From NCBI GenBank assembly GCA_025449115.1, contig JAHLKC010000052.1, positions 62,001-126,000 on the forward strand: 64,000 nucleotides of DNA, given 5' to 3'. Origin of the DNA: Chytridium lagenaria. Taxonomy: Eukaryota; Chytridiomycota; Chytridiomycetes; Chytridiales; Chytridiaceae. The position numbers and the translations under genes are program-made. Shown here piece after piece: positions 46,365-57,979 of this stretch. Every line of letters begins with the position of its first letter. Positions within the stretch are counted from its first letter, which is position 1. The notes beneath the pieces were generated by a model, which was not told the origin of the DNA, ran no database searches, and saw nothing but the letters and a program-made list of their open reading frames with translations.

Positions 46365-49300
46365 CTACCGACGGCGAATTCGCCGGGTAGACCTCTCCTC
46401 CTCCTCGTCGTTGTCGGCACCATCTAAAACGCAGTAAGATTCTAGAAATAGAGAGAAGAAGCATACATTCATCCCGCCCCCTTTTGTAAGGTCTAGGGAC
46501 AACGTTGGAATTCACAACCATCTCATTTTCAGTCTCATCATCACCAAAAGTCGAAGTCGCATCGTCGCTCATCTCTTCCCTAGCCTCAAACGCGCTTGCA
46601 CCCACACCCATGTAGTAAACCTCTGCTGCCGCCGCCACATCAATATTCTTCCAGCTTTGATCCCTTCTCGAAGATTGAACACGAGGAACATGCCTCCTAA
46701 ACTCTGTGCCTGTGGCTTTTGGGCCGCCATGCTCTCTAATGGGTCCGGTTCCAAGAGAACTCTCTGCGAAATAAAGTTATATAAAGACAAAATGGCGAAT
46801 CCATACTTCTCAAGCCGCGTGGAGCAATAGTAGGAATGACGGGTGAGTAACGAACACGAACAGCTTGTCGGATTTCGGATGCGGGGCGAGGATTCCGCAC
46901 CAAGAGAGAATTGGAGTTCCTTGGGGGAGGGGCGGTAACGTCGTTATTGGCGCTGTTCAAGACTTCGCCGCTAGCAACACAAGGAACGACACCAGCTGAA
47001 GTCATCGCAAACCTTTCCTTCTCCTTCTCCTCTTGGTTATCATCTTTAACAATCTTATTGTCATCTTAAAGGCCCTTATTATTACACTAGACACCTAACA
47101 TGCACTTACCACTTGTCTCGGACTTTTTCTCGACAACAAGCTCATCGTCTGTTTCAAAATACGGGTCTGTATAAATCTGTCAAAAAACTAATCCATGAAA
47201 ACTCTCCTACCTTCATCCTTCTTGTCAAGCTCGCCGCGCACCAATTGAAGAATAGGATCCTCTTCATCAGAGGAATCTACCAAAACATCAGAATATCAAC
47301 TCAAAAACCCCTCTCTTACCTGCATCCGCGTTGCACATGTTCGCTCTAGCACGCTCGCGGTCATCCTCATCGTTACTCACGTACACTTTAAAACTATTTA
47401 ACGCAGTCCAGCAACAAAACCTCACCCTCGCGGCTACCTTCATTCATTATATAAAGTAACTTTAACACGCTCATCTTCTTCCTCAGAATCAGCCACATAC
47501 TCTTTTAAAATCATTAAAGGAGGACAAAAATATAGCCTTACCCTCATCCTCAGGGTACCCCTCATTAGCGCGTTCACCCTCTTCATCCGACGAAATATCT
47601 GTGATCATCAATTTTCATCAAGCTAATCTAGACTCACATTCGTCCACATTGACTGTGTCAGAAGCGGGCATGTAAATGTCTTCCTCGACATCGTCTTCAA
47701 TATCATCTACAATGAAATGATTAGTGCCTTTAAAAACCTCGATTCTCAGGTCACCTTCATCCTCCATTCCCTCGCCATCAAAAACAACCATAGGCTCCAC
47801 TGAATAGCAATATCAGCTAAAAAATCAACCTCTACACCAACTCACCTTCCTCCTCCTCATCGTCTTCGCGCAAAACTTCTCTCTCCTCAACGGCTACAAA
47901 GACGCCATCAGCACAAAGGAAAACAGGCAACAACTCACCTTCCTCCTCGTTCTCATCACCTTCACTTTCAGTCTCGACCCTCTTATCGAAATCTACATAT
48001 ACGTTATCAGCATAGAAAGAGCCCTCCGCAACTTACCATCATCCTCCATCTCCTCCTCTTCGACACTCACAAAGTCTATTTAACGGTTATAAGTACCAAA
48101 TCACACGTGCACCAGCTTACCTTCATCCTCAACATCCTGTTGAACGTCATCTTCAGTGTCCTCAACATCTACGAGACCATTATCAACGTCAAACCATCCT
48201 GCAGCAACTCACCCTCGTTCTCCATCTCCTCGTCGTCACGCTCACTCTCAACCACCCTCTCATCTACAAAAACCCATCAGCTCCAGAAACAACATTGCAA
48301 CAGCTCACCATCATCCTCCATCTCCTCGTTATCACGCTCACTCTCCACATCACTCTCACTTTCCACAACCCCTTCATCTACAAGAACGCCATCAGCTCCA
48401 GAAAACACATTGCGGCAACTCACCATCATCCTCCGTCTCCTCGTTATCACGCTCACTCTCCACATCACTCTCACTTTCCACAACCCCTTCATCTACAAAA
48501 AACGCCATCAGCTCCAGAAAACAACATTGCAGCAACTCACCCTCGTTTTCAGTCCCCTCGTCATCACACTCACTCTCAACCACCCTCTCATCTACAAAAC
48601 CCGCCATCAGATCTAAAAACAGCATTGTAGCAACTCACCATCATCCTCCATCTCCTCCTCATCACGCTCACTCTCCACATCACGCTCACTCTCAACCACC
48701 CTCTCATCTACAAAAAACGACATCAGCTTCACAAAACAACATTGCAGCAACTCACCATCATCCTCCATCTCTTCTTCCTTGACCACAATCGACTCAACTT
48801 CTATGAAATCACCATTACCACCAAATCAATAATGCATCAACTTGCCTATCTCAACGTCGTCCTCACGCTCATCTTCAACTTTACAAAAAACTTTGTTAGC
48901 ATTCAAAAATTCTGCACTTATCCACCTTCATCCTCCGAAGGCTCTTCAAACATATCAACCTCATCCTCATCATCTATGAAATCATCAACACCATGAATGC
49001 CATCTAAATCCTACCTCCCTCCACCTGCTCCCCCTCAGTCTCATCCTCAATGACATCATCTAATATGCGTCAGCACTACAGGGGGAAAAAGGAAAAGCCA
49101 CCCAAACTTACTTTTTTCCTCTTCATCCTCCTCGTCATTGTCGGAAAGGGTCTCGTCTACACATCAGTTAAAAATCAGTAATGTGGGGGAAAACTGTACT
49201 GTGGCTCAAATCATCGTCAGACAATGAAGTCACATCATGTCGTCCCACGGCATACATGGTGCAATCACTTTCGTCACCCTGAGACTCCACATCATTCTCA

Positions 49301-49698
49301 GCTCCCATCCACCTCTCTACATAGAATCATTATCAACACGAAAACACATCAGCAAAACAAACCCTTACTTTTTTTCTCAAACCACACCACTTCACAATCC
49401 CAGTAATCTTCACTCATCTTTCCATCCTTTGCTGCCATCGTCTTCAACTCCTTTTTCACTTCATAGTCCCCCCTATCTAAGATACCTTGAATCTGATCGA
49501 CGATCTATTTCACGTTAGTAGAAACACCCTAAAAAACCAACCCACCATAAGGATCGTCTCATCATGATGCTCCGCGAATATCTTAATACGACCCGTATTA
49601 GGGTCCACCACAATAGAACTCCCAGTCACTTTAGTGAACAAAACCATCAACAACTCGTTAACAACACGACCCGCAGAAGTCGCAGCTGTTGAAGCCAT
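46365..49698 (-). CDS. Acidic modular protein with about 28 tiny exons, family member B (unrecognised)
   Basis: From the ATG at 49698 the protein starts MASTAATSAGRVVNELLMVL, then GSSIVVDPNTGRIKIFAEHH and, over an intron, IVDQIQGILDRGDYEVKKEL and YWDCEVVWFEKK. From about 49160 to 47110 follows a series of exons of 36-75 nt, separated by introns of 43-50 nt with GTGAGT/GTAAGT donors, a conserved GCTGATG near the acceptor and TAG ends. Nearly all introns are phase 1, so each exon is a whole number of codons and splits at the same codon position. The exons encode Glu/Asp/Ser/Val peptides such as DERVVESERDVESERDEE or DEGVVESESDVESERDNE. The end is less acidic (PVIPTIAPRGL, RRHVPRVQSS, VVPRPYKRGRDE) and stops with RSTRRIRRR at 46365. 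I estimate about 700 residues, extremely acidic, with a basic tip. Nucleolar or chromatin chaperone roles are common for such composition, but there is no direct evidence. Confidence 0.65.
48309..48492 (-). repeat. Recently duplicated exon pair within gene B
   Basis: The exons at 48309-48377 and 48424-48492 are both 69 nt and differ by one base (Met versus Thr codon near the end). The 46-nt intron between them and the intron on the next side are also alike, which shows that an exon-plus-intron unit of about 115 bp was copied as a whole. Neighbouring exons at 48212-48262, 48541-48592 and 48643-48711 are older relatives. Confidence 0.8.
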
Positions 49699-51640
49699 GG
49701 TTTTGCTGGTGTTTGCAGAAAGAGAGGAAGGAGGAATTATTTTGATAATGTTTGTTATTACTTCACCGTCGATGTTTGGGAGGGAGGGGCAATTTTATCT
49801 TCCTCCACCAATTATAGAAAGAAAGCGACTACCCTGTTGAAGGCGGAGATTGAAATATGTGTGCTCGGTGTGACATTTTTAGGATCGTCGCTCGCTGGTG
49901 AGGCTGTTATGACTCCTGTAAGGTGGATGTGGAATAGGGCTCATCTTGTTTATGCAAAAGAAAGAGCGATGCTAGTTGATGAGGTAAACAAAACCAACGA
50001 TACACGGAAACAGGAAATCAAAAACAAAGACGGAGGGATTTTGAAGGAACATGGAGGAGCTAGAACAAATGAGAAAACATTGACTTCTTACCAACAATAA
50101 GACATCGAAGGAGGAGCTTCCTAGTCTTCTCACCATTTATCACGTCGATCACGTGGATATACCGTCCCCGGTATTTTTTACTTTCGCGTATACCTTAACC
50201 CATATCACAAACCCAAATACTGGAAACTATGCGATTGAGATACATACGAATCATGGCGCATTTTACGGCACAGATGTGAAACCCTACATCCACTCGAATC
50301 AACCATCTTCTGGCGAAAACACAATCAAATCACCACCTTGCCTCATTGGCATGGTCGCGGATTTTAGATACGATTTTTTGAATCTGCAACATTTTTTCAA
50401 ATGCCGATCATCCAACGTGCTAGAAGGGTGCATTTACGCTACGTCTTAACCTAAAGGTTTAAGAAGCCGAAGCCTATTTGGCCTTGAGTTTTTTTCTGAT
50501 AACGGTAACGCATCTTCATGTCATCCAACAGGTACACCCAACACAAGATCCGATTTTATGGATATCGTACTTTGTAGAAGTAGAGGGGTGATACGTATCT
50601 CTAGCTCATTATCAAAACGGACCATCTCCTTCTTTGTGATAAGTACGCGACCCTTACCCTCCCCCCCTGTCCAACAATTTCTGCCCCAACCACACACACA
50701 CACGGATTTATTATATCCACACCATTACAGTTGCGGTATAGAGATGCACGCGGCTAGCAGGAAACTATTTCCACCACTTGGTCTTTATCAAAAGAGATTC
50801 ACCTGGCACTTGATCGATTATCACTACGACCCTTCACATGACGGTGTGAGGGTTTTTAATGGGACGATGAAGGGATACGTCAGAATTTTCATAGGGTGTT
50901 CTGTTTGGATACAACATCTAGGGTCTACATCACCTTTTATGTGTCCACGACGTTACGGGACAGGTACCATCATACTCCCCTTGGCAGGTTTTGGTTCCTC
51001 ATTTCCACGGCATAACCGTTCATGTGTAAGTACCACATGATACGGTGATGTCAAAGCTAGTGTCAACGTTGCAAGTAAGAATCATGATGTATTTTTTCCC
51101 CCCAATTCCAGAGTCGTTTGCACAAGATCATGGCTGCTAGAGGTAAGCTCTACAATAGATGGACGTTCAAATTCAATACAGTAACGATGTACGTGATATA
51201 TACTTTAATGTTTAATTCGTATGAAATCGTATTTCGTATAAAAAAAATGCAAATGCAAAAGAGATGTTATGATTGCCGCCAAAAAAAAATGAAGGAAAGG
51301 AAACGATAAAGAATGATGGAACCGCAGCCAATAAAAGGAAATGGGTAAGGAAACCCTGAAAAGTGATGAAAATGGAGAAGCGTGAAGCGTGATGAAATAT
51401 GGGGGAAATGAAAGTGATGAAAGCAGAGTGATAAAAATATTGGAGAACTGCAAGTGATTGAGAAATGGAAATGATGGAAACGTGGAGAGATATGATGAAA
51501 AAGTGAGGGAAATGGAATTGATGAAGTAAAACAAAAAAAAGGGAGATTACAATTAAGTTAAGGTGCGTGTTTGTTATTAGAGTTTCACCGTCTTCCATTA
51601 CCTCCGTTGCCACAAACGGAGTCGGAGGGGATGCTTTCTT
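49699..51640. other. Region with weak plus-strand open frames
   Basis: Three plus-strand frames lie here: 49837-50100 (EAVMTPVRWMWNRAHLVYAK), 50111-50449 (IHTNHGAFYGTDVKPYIHSN) and 50558-51040 (LYQKRFTWHLIDYHYDPSHD). None begins at a convincing ATG, and I recognise no family. They could be exons of one gene with frame breaks or remnants of an old element. From 51200 to 51540 the sequence is purine-rich (GATGAAA-like units). The first part is the promoter side of gene B. Confidence 0.25.
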
Positions 51641-52518
51641 AGTAGTGTTCATGGAAGCCGGTGTCCAACTCCCCCATAATGCTGAGTAGGTGAAACCGGC
51701 ACAGTGAGATTCGGCACGAATTCGCAAGATTCGGACGAGAGGTATTCCCTATGGACGGGTTCCTCGCCCACAGAGGGGCTAGCAGGGGGTGTAGGTTGTT
51801 GTTGTTGAGGAGTGTGATGGTTTGAAAGAGGGGTTGAGGGGTGGAGGGGATGAGAGAACGGTGAGGTGGGAGACGGGATGTGGAGGTAGATCGTTGACGA
51901 AGGAGTTTGGGACGGGAGGGGGAGGGGAAGATTGAGGAGTTGGAGGGAAGAAGGGGAAGAGTCTGTTCGTGGACGGGATGAGATCGGGAGACACGACGGA
52001 CAAGTTTTGAGGCAAATGACATGGAGGTTGGTTGGGATGAGGAGGAGCCTCCGACACCCATGAGTGCGGCGTCACCCATGACGGATTGGGTTTGAGGGCG
52101 AGGGAAGGGAGGGGTTGAGTTGGGGTTTGAGGGTTGACGGACGGGACCGGAGGCTGTTTTGCGGAGGTTGCGTTGGTGGTTGTTGGGGGAGTCGCCGTCA
52201 AAGTTGTAGGGGTTTGTGAGGTTGGTTGTGGAGCGGGCATGTGGGGGACGTTGATGGGTTGGTGAGAAGGATGCTGTTGTGGTTGATGCTGTGGTGGTGG
52301 TGTTGGGGTGTTGTTGTTGGGGGGTATGCTGGTGAGGGTGATGATGCGGTCCACCAACTCAAAGGTCCACCAGCACTCATAGGTCCACCAGCACTCATAG
52401 GTCCGGCACTCATAGGTCCACCAGCACTCATAGGCCGGCACCATGGGCCCAGCGTTCACAGATGTGCCGGTATTACCACGCCGCCTCAACGACCCACGAA
52501 GGCGGTTCCCAACATTCA
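51641..52518 (-). other. Proline-rich open frame downstream of the STK32-like kinase
   Basis: On the minus strand two overlapping frames are Pro/Ser/Thr/His-rich (PPNNNTPTPPPQHQPQQHP; PPHPVSHLTVLSSPP). They could be a disordered C-terminal extension of the kinase reached by a frame change near 52515, or the 3' UTR. The composition is coding-like but no domain is present. Confidence 0.3.
52364..52440. repeat. Minisatellite, 18-bp unit
   Basis: Four to five copies of GGTCCACCAGCACTCATA, one of them shortened by 6 bp, inside the proline-rich open stretch. In one minus-strand frame it encodes repeats of MSAGGP. Confidence 0.8.
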
Positions 52519-54594
52519 TCAACAAATTATCAACAATCCCGGATACTTTTCATAAACGGTAGCATCGAAATTCCTAAAATGCTCATCGATAAACTGCAAA
52601 TCCACGCAATCCGTTCCTTGACACTCATATCCCTATACTTTTGGCATTGGAACCATCGCAGGTGGGAGAGGGATCGATTGCCCCCTCCATGGGTGCTGGT
52701 GGTCACCGATGCTTCGGGGGTAGCCGCACTACGGTGAATGAGGTCGGTGCTGGCTGGAGTTGCTGGATGGAGGGAAAGGGAGAGGAGGCTGGGGAGGCGA
52801 GAGGCGGCTGCGACTGCTGCCGGTGATTGCGGCGTTGCGCACGTGGTTTTCTTTTTGCGAGGACGGTACTGAGAGGGTTTCTTCCAAAAGGAGTTCTTCG
52901 AGGTCGTAGGTGGCGTCAAAGTTGGGACGATCGCGCTGGCGAAAAGATGAAGTTAGTGATTTGGCTATTGTAATATATCGAGACATGACGAAAAAGATAC
53001 TCACGTCAGGCACAACAGAGGCTTGATGGCCTTCCCACCAACCGCACCCCAATCCATCCCTGCAAACCAAGGATGCGAGAAATTCCTCCTCTCCCAACGC
53101 TCCACACCAAGTCGTCGTGCAGGATCCCGTTCTAAAAGCCCCGAATATAAAAGCATGGCCTTCAGGACTGAGAAGCACTGGACTGCGATTGACAAGACTG
53201 GTTGGAGGGAAAACAAGGTCTTCGTGAAGGATGGAATGAGTGACAGCGTCGTTGGTTTGACCTCGAAAGGGACGCTGAGGGGAGAGATAGTCAGTAAAAA
53301 TGTTGGGAGGGAAAGGATGAATACTTTCCGTAAAGAAGTTCGTAGAGGACGATGCCAAGACTCCACCAGTCGATTTGCCAAAGGTATCCTTGTCCAAAAA
53401 GATCTCGGGTGCTGAAAAGTTGAATAGGTAACATTGAAAAAAATATATCAGCAAAAAACAGTATGAATGGGAAAAAAAAAAGAAAGTCTCCACGTCATAT
53501 AAACAACGTACCCATGTAAGCATGTGTTCCAGAATGGGACTTTAACGTCTTTCTCTCCGCATAATTTACCGCGATATTAAAATCAGTCAAATGCGCATGT
53601 CCCTCGGTATCCAAAAGCACGTTATCAGGCTTCAAATCCCTATGCACAATATTCTTTTGATGCAAATACGCAGTCGCCGCCGAGATCTCTGCCGCCAAAA
53701 GTCTCACTGCAGGTTCAGTGAATCCCCCAATTCGATCAAGATGATACCGCAAATCGCCACCCATCATCAAATCCAGCACCATAAACATGTTTTCGTCGTC
53801 TTGAAAGGCGAAACGGAGGTTGACGATGAGGGGGTGCGAGATTTCTTCAAGGATGGCACGTTCGCGGAAAATGTTTTGGATGGCACGCATTCGGACACAT
53901 TGAAGTTTGTTGATGTATTTAAGGGCGTAGAGCTTCTTGGTGTCGCGTTTCTCAACGATGCGGACCTGTATGTATGTATGTGTGAGTGTTGAGTTGGATA
54001 AAGGGCATAAATCAGAATGTAAGAAGATGCGCCATATACCGGCAGAATATAAAAAAAAATATAAAAAAAAGGAAAATAAAAATAACAATAAACAAGAGGT
54101 CATTCTCGGTTAATAGCGCAGAAGAGCAAAACAGATGAACTAAATAAATAAATAAATAAATAAATAAAAAGAATAACTATACGCCCTTGTACTACATTGG
54201 ACGCACAGAGAGAAAACCAAAACTCAAAATAAATAAATAAATTTGAAGAATAATAATAAATATAGTTCTGTGGATGAATACAGGAGATGGAAGAATTGGG
54301 AAGTAGTGTGTGTGAAGTAAATAGGATTTTACCTTGCCGAAAGCACCTCTTCCCACGCATCGGAGGAGGTTGAAATGCCGTAGTTCAACTGATGATGGAG
54401 GTGGAAAGAAAAGAATGACCGTCAGACCAAAGTAGAGTGCATGCATGGCATGAGAGGGTGGGGAGAGGGGGTATATCCCATTGCCAATGATAATGACATG
54501 ACGAATGGTGTGTGAGAAAGAAAGAGAGAGAGGGTGCAATGCTCACCCTCGCCGTTATAGTCTATAGGTTCTCCCTTCCAAATGTATTCCCCAT
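52519..54594 (-). CDS. STK32/YANK-type serine/threonine kinase (AGC group), N-myristoylation motif
   Basis: This AGC-group kinase of the YANK (STK32) family starts at ATG 54594 with MGNTFGRE, a good N-myristoylation signal as in animal STK32. Then come PIDYNGE, VELRHFNLLRCVGRGAFGK (glycine loop), VEKRDTKKLYALKYINK (catalytic Lys) and FRERAILEEISHPLIVNLRF. FMVLDLMMGGDLRYHLDRIG, IVHRDLKPDNVLLD, HAHLTDFNIAV (DFN in place of DFG, diagnostic of this family) and APEIFLDKDTFGK follow. DWWSLGIVLYELLYG, FRGQTNDAVTHSILHEDLVF, LERDPARRLGVE and NFDATYDLEELLLEE come next, ending DEHFRNFDATVYEKYPG with a TGA at 52519. Introns are at about 54332-53967, 53510-53415, 53329-53276 and 53004-52940. One-base frame breaks occur near 54567, 53374, 53185 and before the C terminus. 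The substrate is unknown for the family. Confidence 0.87.
54140..54168. repeat. (AAAT)n microsatellite
   Basis: Seven or so AAAT units inside the first large intron of the STK32-like gene; a shorter run lies at 54229-54242. Confidence 0.85.
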
Positions 54595-56014
54595 GTCTCT
54601 CTTTAACCTTGCTCAACAAGGAAAAAAGCAGAGGTAATCGTAGTTGATAATGTTGATCGCTTTTATCCTCTGAAAAAGTCCTCTCCCTATGTATGTATAG
54701 CTTTCTAGTTTTTGTTCGTCCTTTCTTTTCGTCCTTTGTATGTCAAACTGATCAGGATGGAGGGGATAGGTAGATGGGTAGTGTGAGAGAGTGAGTTGTA
54801 GTCGTTGGATGGATAAAGATGGATGGATGGAGATGATGGAGATGGACGGATGGACTGATGATGGATGGATGATGGAGAGGGTTGAAGAAAAAAGTATAAA
54901 TAAGAATAAAAGTAAAATGGATTCAGACAGCCAAGTAACAAGAAAGACGTTTCAAAAGTGTTTTTTGCATGCAACAAACAGGGTAATAATATTTAATACA
55001 TAACATAGTGGGGTGGGGGCTTTCCCATTATTATTATTATTAATCAAATGTTTAGAAAGAAAATGGGTAAAATCTTACTCCATGCGAGCAAGGGGGGGGG
55101 GAGGGGTGAGGGTTGGCTGGCTGGCTGGCTGGGTTGCGTCATTAAATTATTTATTTTGAAAATAATAAATATTATGAAACTTGAAGGTAGTACAGTCAAA
55201 GGGCCACGTTTATTATTATATTAATTATTTATTATTTTAAATAAAATAATAGTAATATTTAAAAGGAATGGTCCATGACGTACGTAATAGTATGCTTGCG
55301 GCAAAAAGTGTCTTGTTAATAGAAAGTGTGTGGCGCTATTTATTACTAATATTATTACCCTAATACAGCCCTAATACAAATGGGTAATTGATGTAAAATA
55401 AATAAATAAAGGCGAGTTTATGGGGTATTAATTAAAGTCTGACGTTTAGTTTATAGAGCCTTCGGGCTGTTTGTAATTAGCACCGGGTGGAAAAGGCAAC
55501 GACCTTTTTTCTTGTCCGGCGCTGAAGCTATCTCCAACAATAAAGACTGCAAGCTCAAGATTTTGTGGTTGATTTCCATACGTCCCAAAGTTCTGTTTAA
55601 TGAGCAAATAGCCCCTTTTTATACTAAATAAAAAGAACAGAGACATGAAGACATGAAGACGGCTTGCATTCTTGGATGCTTGCCACTCTCTGCGGCCATC
55701 CATCCATTCAAGTAAATATGTCAAATGGTGGTTATTTATTCAAAAGTTAATTAAAAGTAAACAAGAATGGCAAATATAAATATACCAAGAAAAGAAGAAT
55801 AATTTAGAATAATATAATTGAATACCGTGGTATAGATTAAATATAATTCCATGGAATGAATTGTCAATATGCACTTTAGCAATGGAATTGTCAGTAATTT
55901 TTGAAAGGAAGGTTCAAGGCAGGCGTTCATCAGTCGGGTCGGAATGTTTTGTCCAACTAAATTATTCTTGAAATATATTCTGGACAATATCCGATAAAAC
56001 CATACCTTGGATTC
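54595..56014. other. AT-rich intergenic region with simple repeats
   Basis: The kinase promoter side has GATGGATGG/GATGGA runs at 54806-54880. A (GGCT)n run lies at 55114-55133 next to a G run (55092-55101). From 55140 to 55440 there is very AT-rich sequence (ATTATTAATTATTTATT types). On the minus strand 55446-55700 has an open stretch of about 90 residues without motifs. No RNA gene seen. Confidence 0.4.
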
Positions 56015-57187
56015 TTGGATTCTTGGGTTCTTGGGTTGAAACAGTATAAAACCATCATCATCGCCATAGCATCTGCTTCATTCCCACTTGGATTCCATCT
56101 CCTCATCTGCATTGCATTCAACGTCGCCTCCTACCTTGTTACCATCAATGGTGAGTTCATTCGGATTCAATATTGGAATGGACATTTCAAACCATCTTGC
56201 TTCATCATCTAGTTTTTTTATCCTTGTGTTGACTGTGTCTCTTTAGGCTGCCCCTTGGGAAGAAAACGAGAGTCTCTCTGACCTTTCAAAGTAAGCATCG
56301 TCTGCTTGTCTCAAAAAACTGCCGCATGACGTCTTTTTCTCAAGAGCTTTGTACCAAAAAGCATACTAACATCCTTCATCAAAGAGAAGAGGCCATCATC
56401 GCCTATGTCCTCGCCAACTCTACAAAGGGTGACCCCGAATCTGTCGTTAAAGCCTTTGACGATTTCGGCTACAAGCATAAATGGTTTATGGCTGTTGGAG
56501 ACGTCAAGGGCAAGATTGTCGAAGAGGTCATCACATCCAACCCTCCTAAAACTATGGCTGAGATTGGTGGTACATTGGGTACAGTGCTGTGAGGTTTGGG
56601 CGTCACCTTGCGACCGCTGGAGGAAAGTACATTAGCTTTGAGTTTGCACAGGAGTATGCCAATCTTGCGCAGAAGGCTGTGGATCAGGCGGGGTTGACAG
56701 ACGTGGTGACGATTGTTGTTGGATCGTTTGATCAAAAGTATGCTCAATTAAAGGAGCAGTTTGGGCTTGACAGTGTTGATGTGAGTATTCCCTTCTTTCT
56801 CACTTTGTTGTTGGGCGACGCATCTAAAGACTGAATGTCCTTTGTCCCTTTTTATTTAAAACAGATTTGGTTCATTGACCACGTCAAGAACCTCTACCTC
56901 AGCGACTACAAGCTCATTGAAGCCAAAAAGCTCATCCACTCTGTAAGAATTCCATCCTCATCTTTCATACTTCTAAACACCCCTTCTTCCCACCCCAGGG
57001 TACCATCATCATTGCCGACAATGTCATCAAACCCGGCGCTCCCGACTACCTCGACTACGTCTCTGTCAACCTCCCTGCTGTTCCCGGCGTTGAGCGATCA
57101 ACACTTATCAAGTCACATAAGCTTATTATGACAACGTTGGAATACGCTGATGTTGAGGATGCGATTTCTGTTTCTGTCATTGCTTGA
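56015..57187 (+). CDS. Catechol O-methyltransferase-like enzyme with N-terminal membrane anchor
   Basis: This is a SAM-dependent catechol O-methyltransferase. Core motifs in order: HQREEAIIAYVLANSTKGDP, FGYKHKWFMAVGDVKGKIVE, PKTMAEIGG then YIGYSAVRFGRHL (SAM site), GGKYISFEFAQEYANLAQKA and VVTIVVGSFDQ. After an intron IWFIDHVKNLYLSDYKLIE gives the DH of the Mg site, and after another GTIIIADNVIKPGAPDYLDY gives the Asp-Asn metal ligands. It stops at 57187 after AISVSVIA. Introns are at about 56780-56864 and 56943-56998. A one-base loss near 56570 (between GG and YIG) breaks the frame. Upstream, 56055-56145 encodes a hydrophobic segment (FHLLICIAFNVASYL) linked by an intron to APWEENESLSDLS, like the anchor of membrane-bound COMT. 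The start is uncertain: no ATG is in frame near 56015. Confidence 0.85.
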
Positions 57188-57979
57188 TGACATTTTTTTG
57201 TTATATTTTTCATCTTAAGGGTGTCCTTTTGCCCAACTTTCACTCATACGCTTGGGGTGTTTTTTTTCTTTATGGCGAGACTAAGTTGTGTCGGTTAAAT
57301 ATTTCATTTTTTTTACTTTGAGACTACATGTATAAACTCATAAAATATCAGATCTTGTAGAATTGGATTTCCAAGTCTTCATCTCTTCACCTCTATTTAC
57401 TATTGCATAACGTGGCATACTCTATAAAGACCAACTGGATTTTACTAAACAGGATGATATATTGTCATATGTGAAAAAAAACGCTGATTCGTCAAATTAT
57501 AATGTTGATTCGGTATGTGTTTGAGGATACCACACAACGACGCAACAAAAACGCACCGGATTCACTGCGATTTCACTTGCGTTTTCGCTTAGATTCAAGA
57601 CGACGTTTCAACGAAGCGGCAAGATTCCTACTCGATTGATCCACAAAGCATTGTTTTGTATTTTTTTTCTTCGTGGTGCACTGACACGGCGCGGAGGGTT
57701 AGTTCGCTAATTCTAGCGACTTTCTCCGGTTCAACGCTTTGATTGATTCTTGGTTTTTATCCCTCCGTTCTCATATCTCTCGCGCCAACTGTAACAGCAG
57801 TGATAGAGACGAGCATGGGATCTTTTGTTCCCCGGTATTGAATCACACCACTTAAAAACCGACATCATGGGACGCAGCTAACTCTTTCAGAACTCCTTCC
57901 TTATTCACGCATCCACCTTCCTCGCCATTTCCCTAAAAGAAACAAAACAAGAGCGTCAATCGCACAGCAAGAAAATCAG
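57188..57979. other. Intergenic
   Basis: About 0.8 kb with T runs after the COMT stop (57194-57215, 57260-57270, 57306-57316). No coding. The right part should hold the promoter and true 5' end of the next gene. Confidence 0.4.

Noticed and set aside
48107..48782. Plus-strand Ser/Pro/His-rich frames of about 170-210 residues
   Set aside because: These are antisense to the acidic exon array of gene B and change frame meaninglessly across the introns; the minus strand has regular splice borders.
48107..49130. Regular alternation of similar units suggested a CRISPR-like or satellite array
   Set aside because: Units vary in length, carry splice signals at every border, keep phase and encode acidic peptides; this is a eukaryotic exon array.
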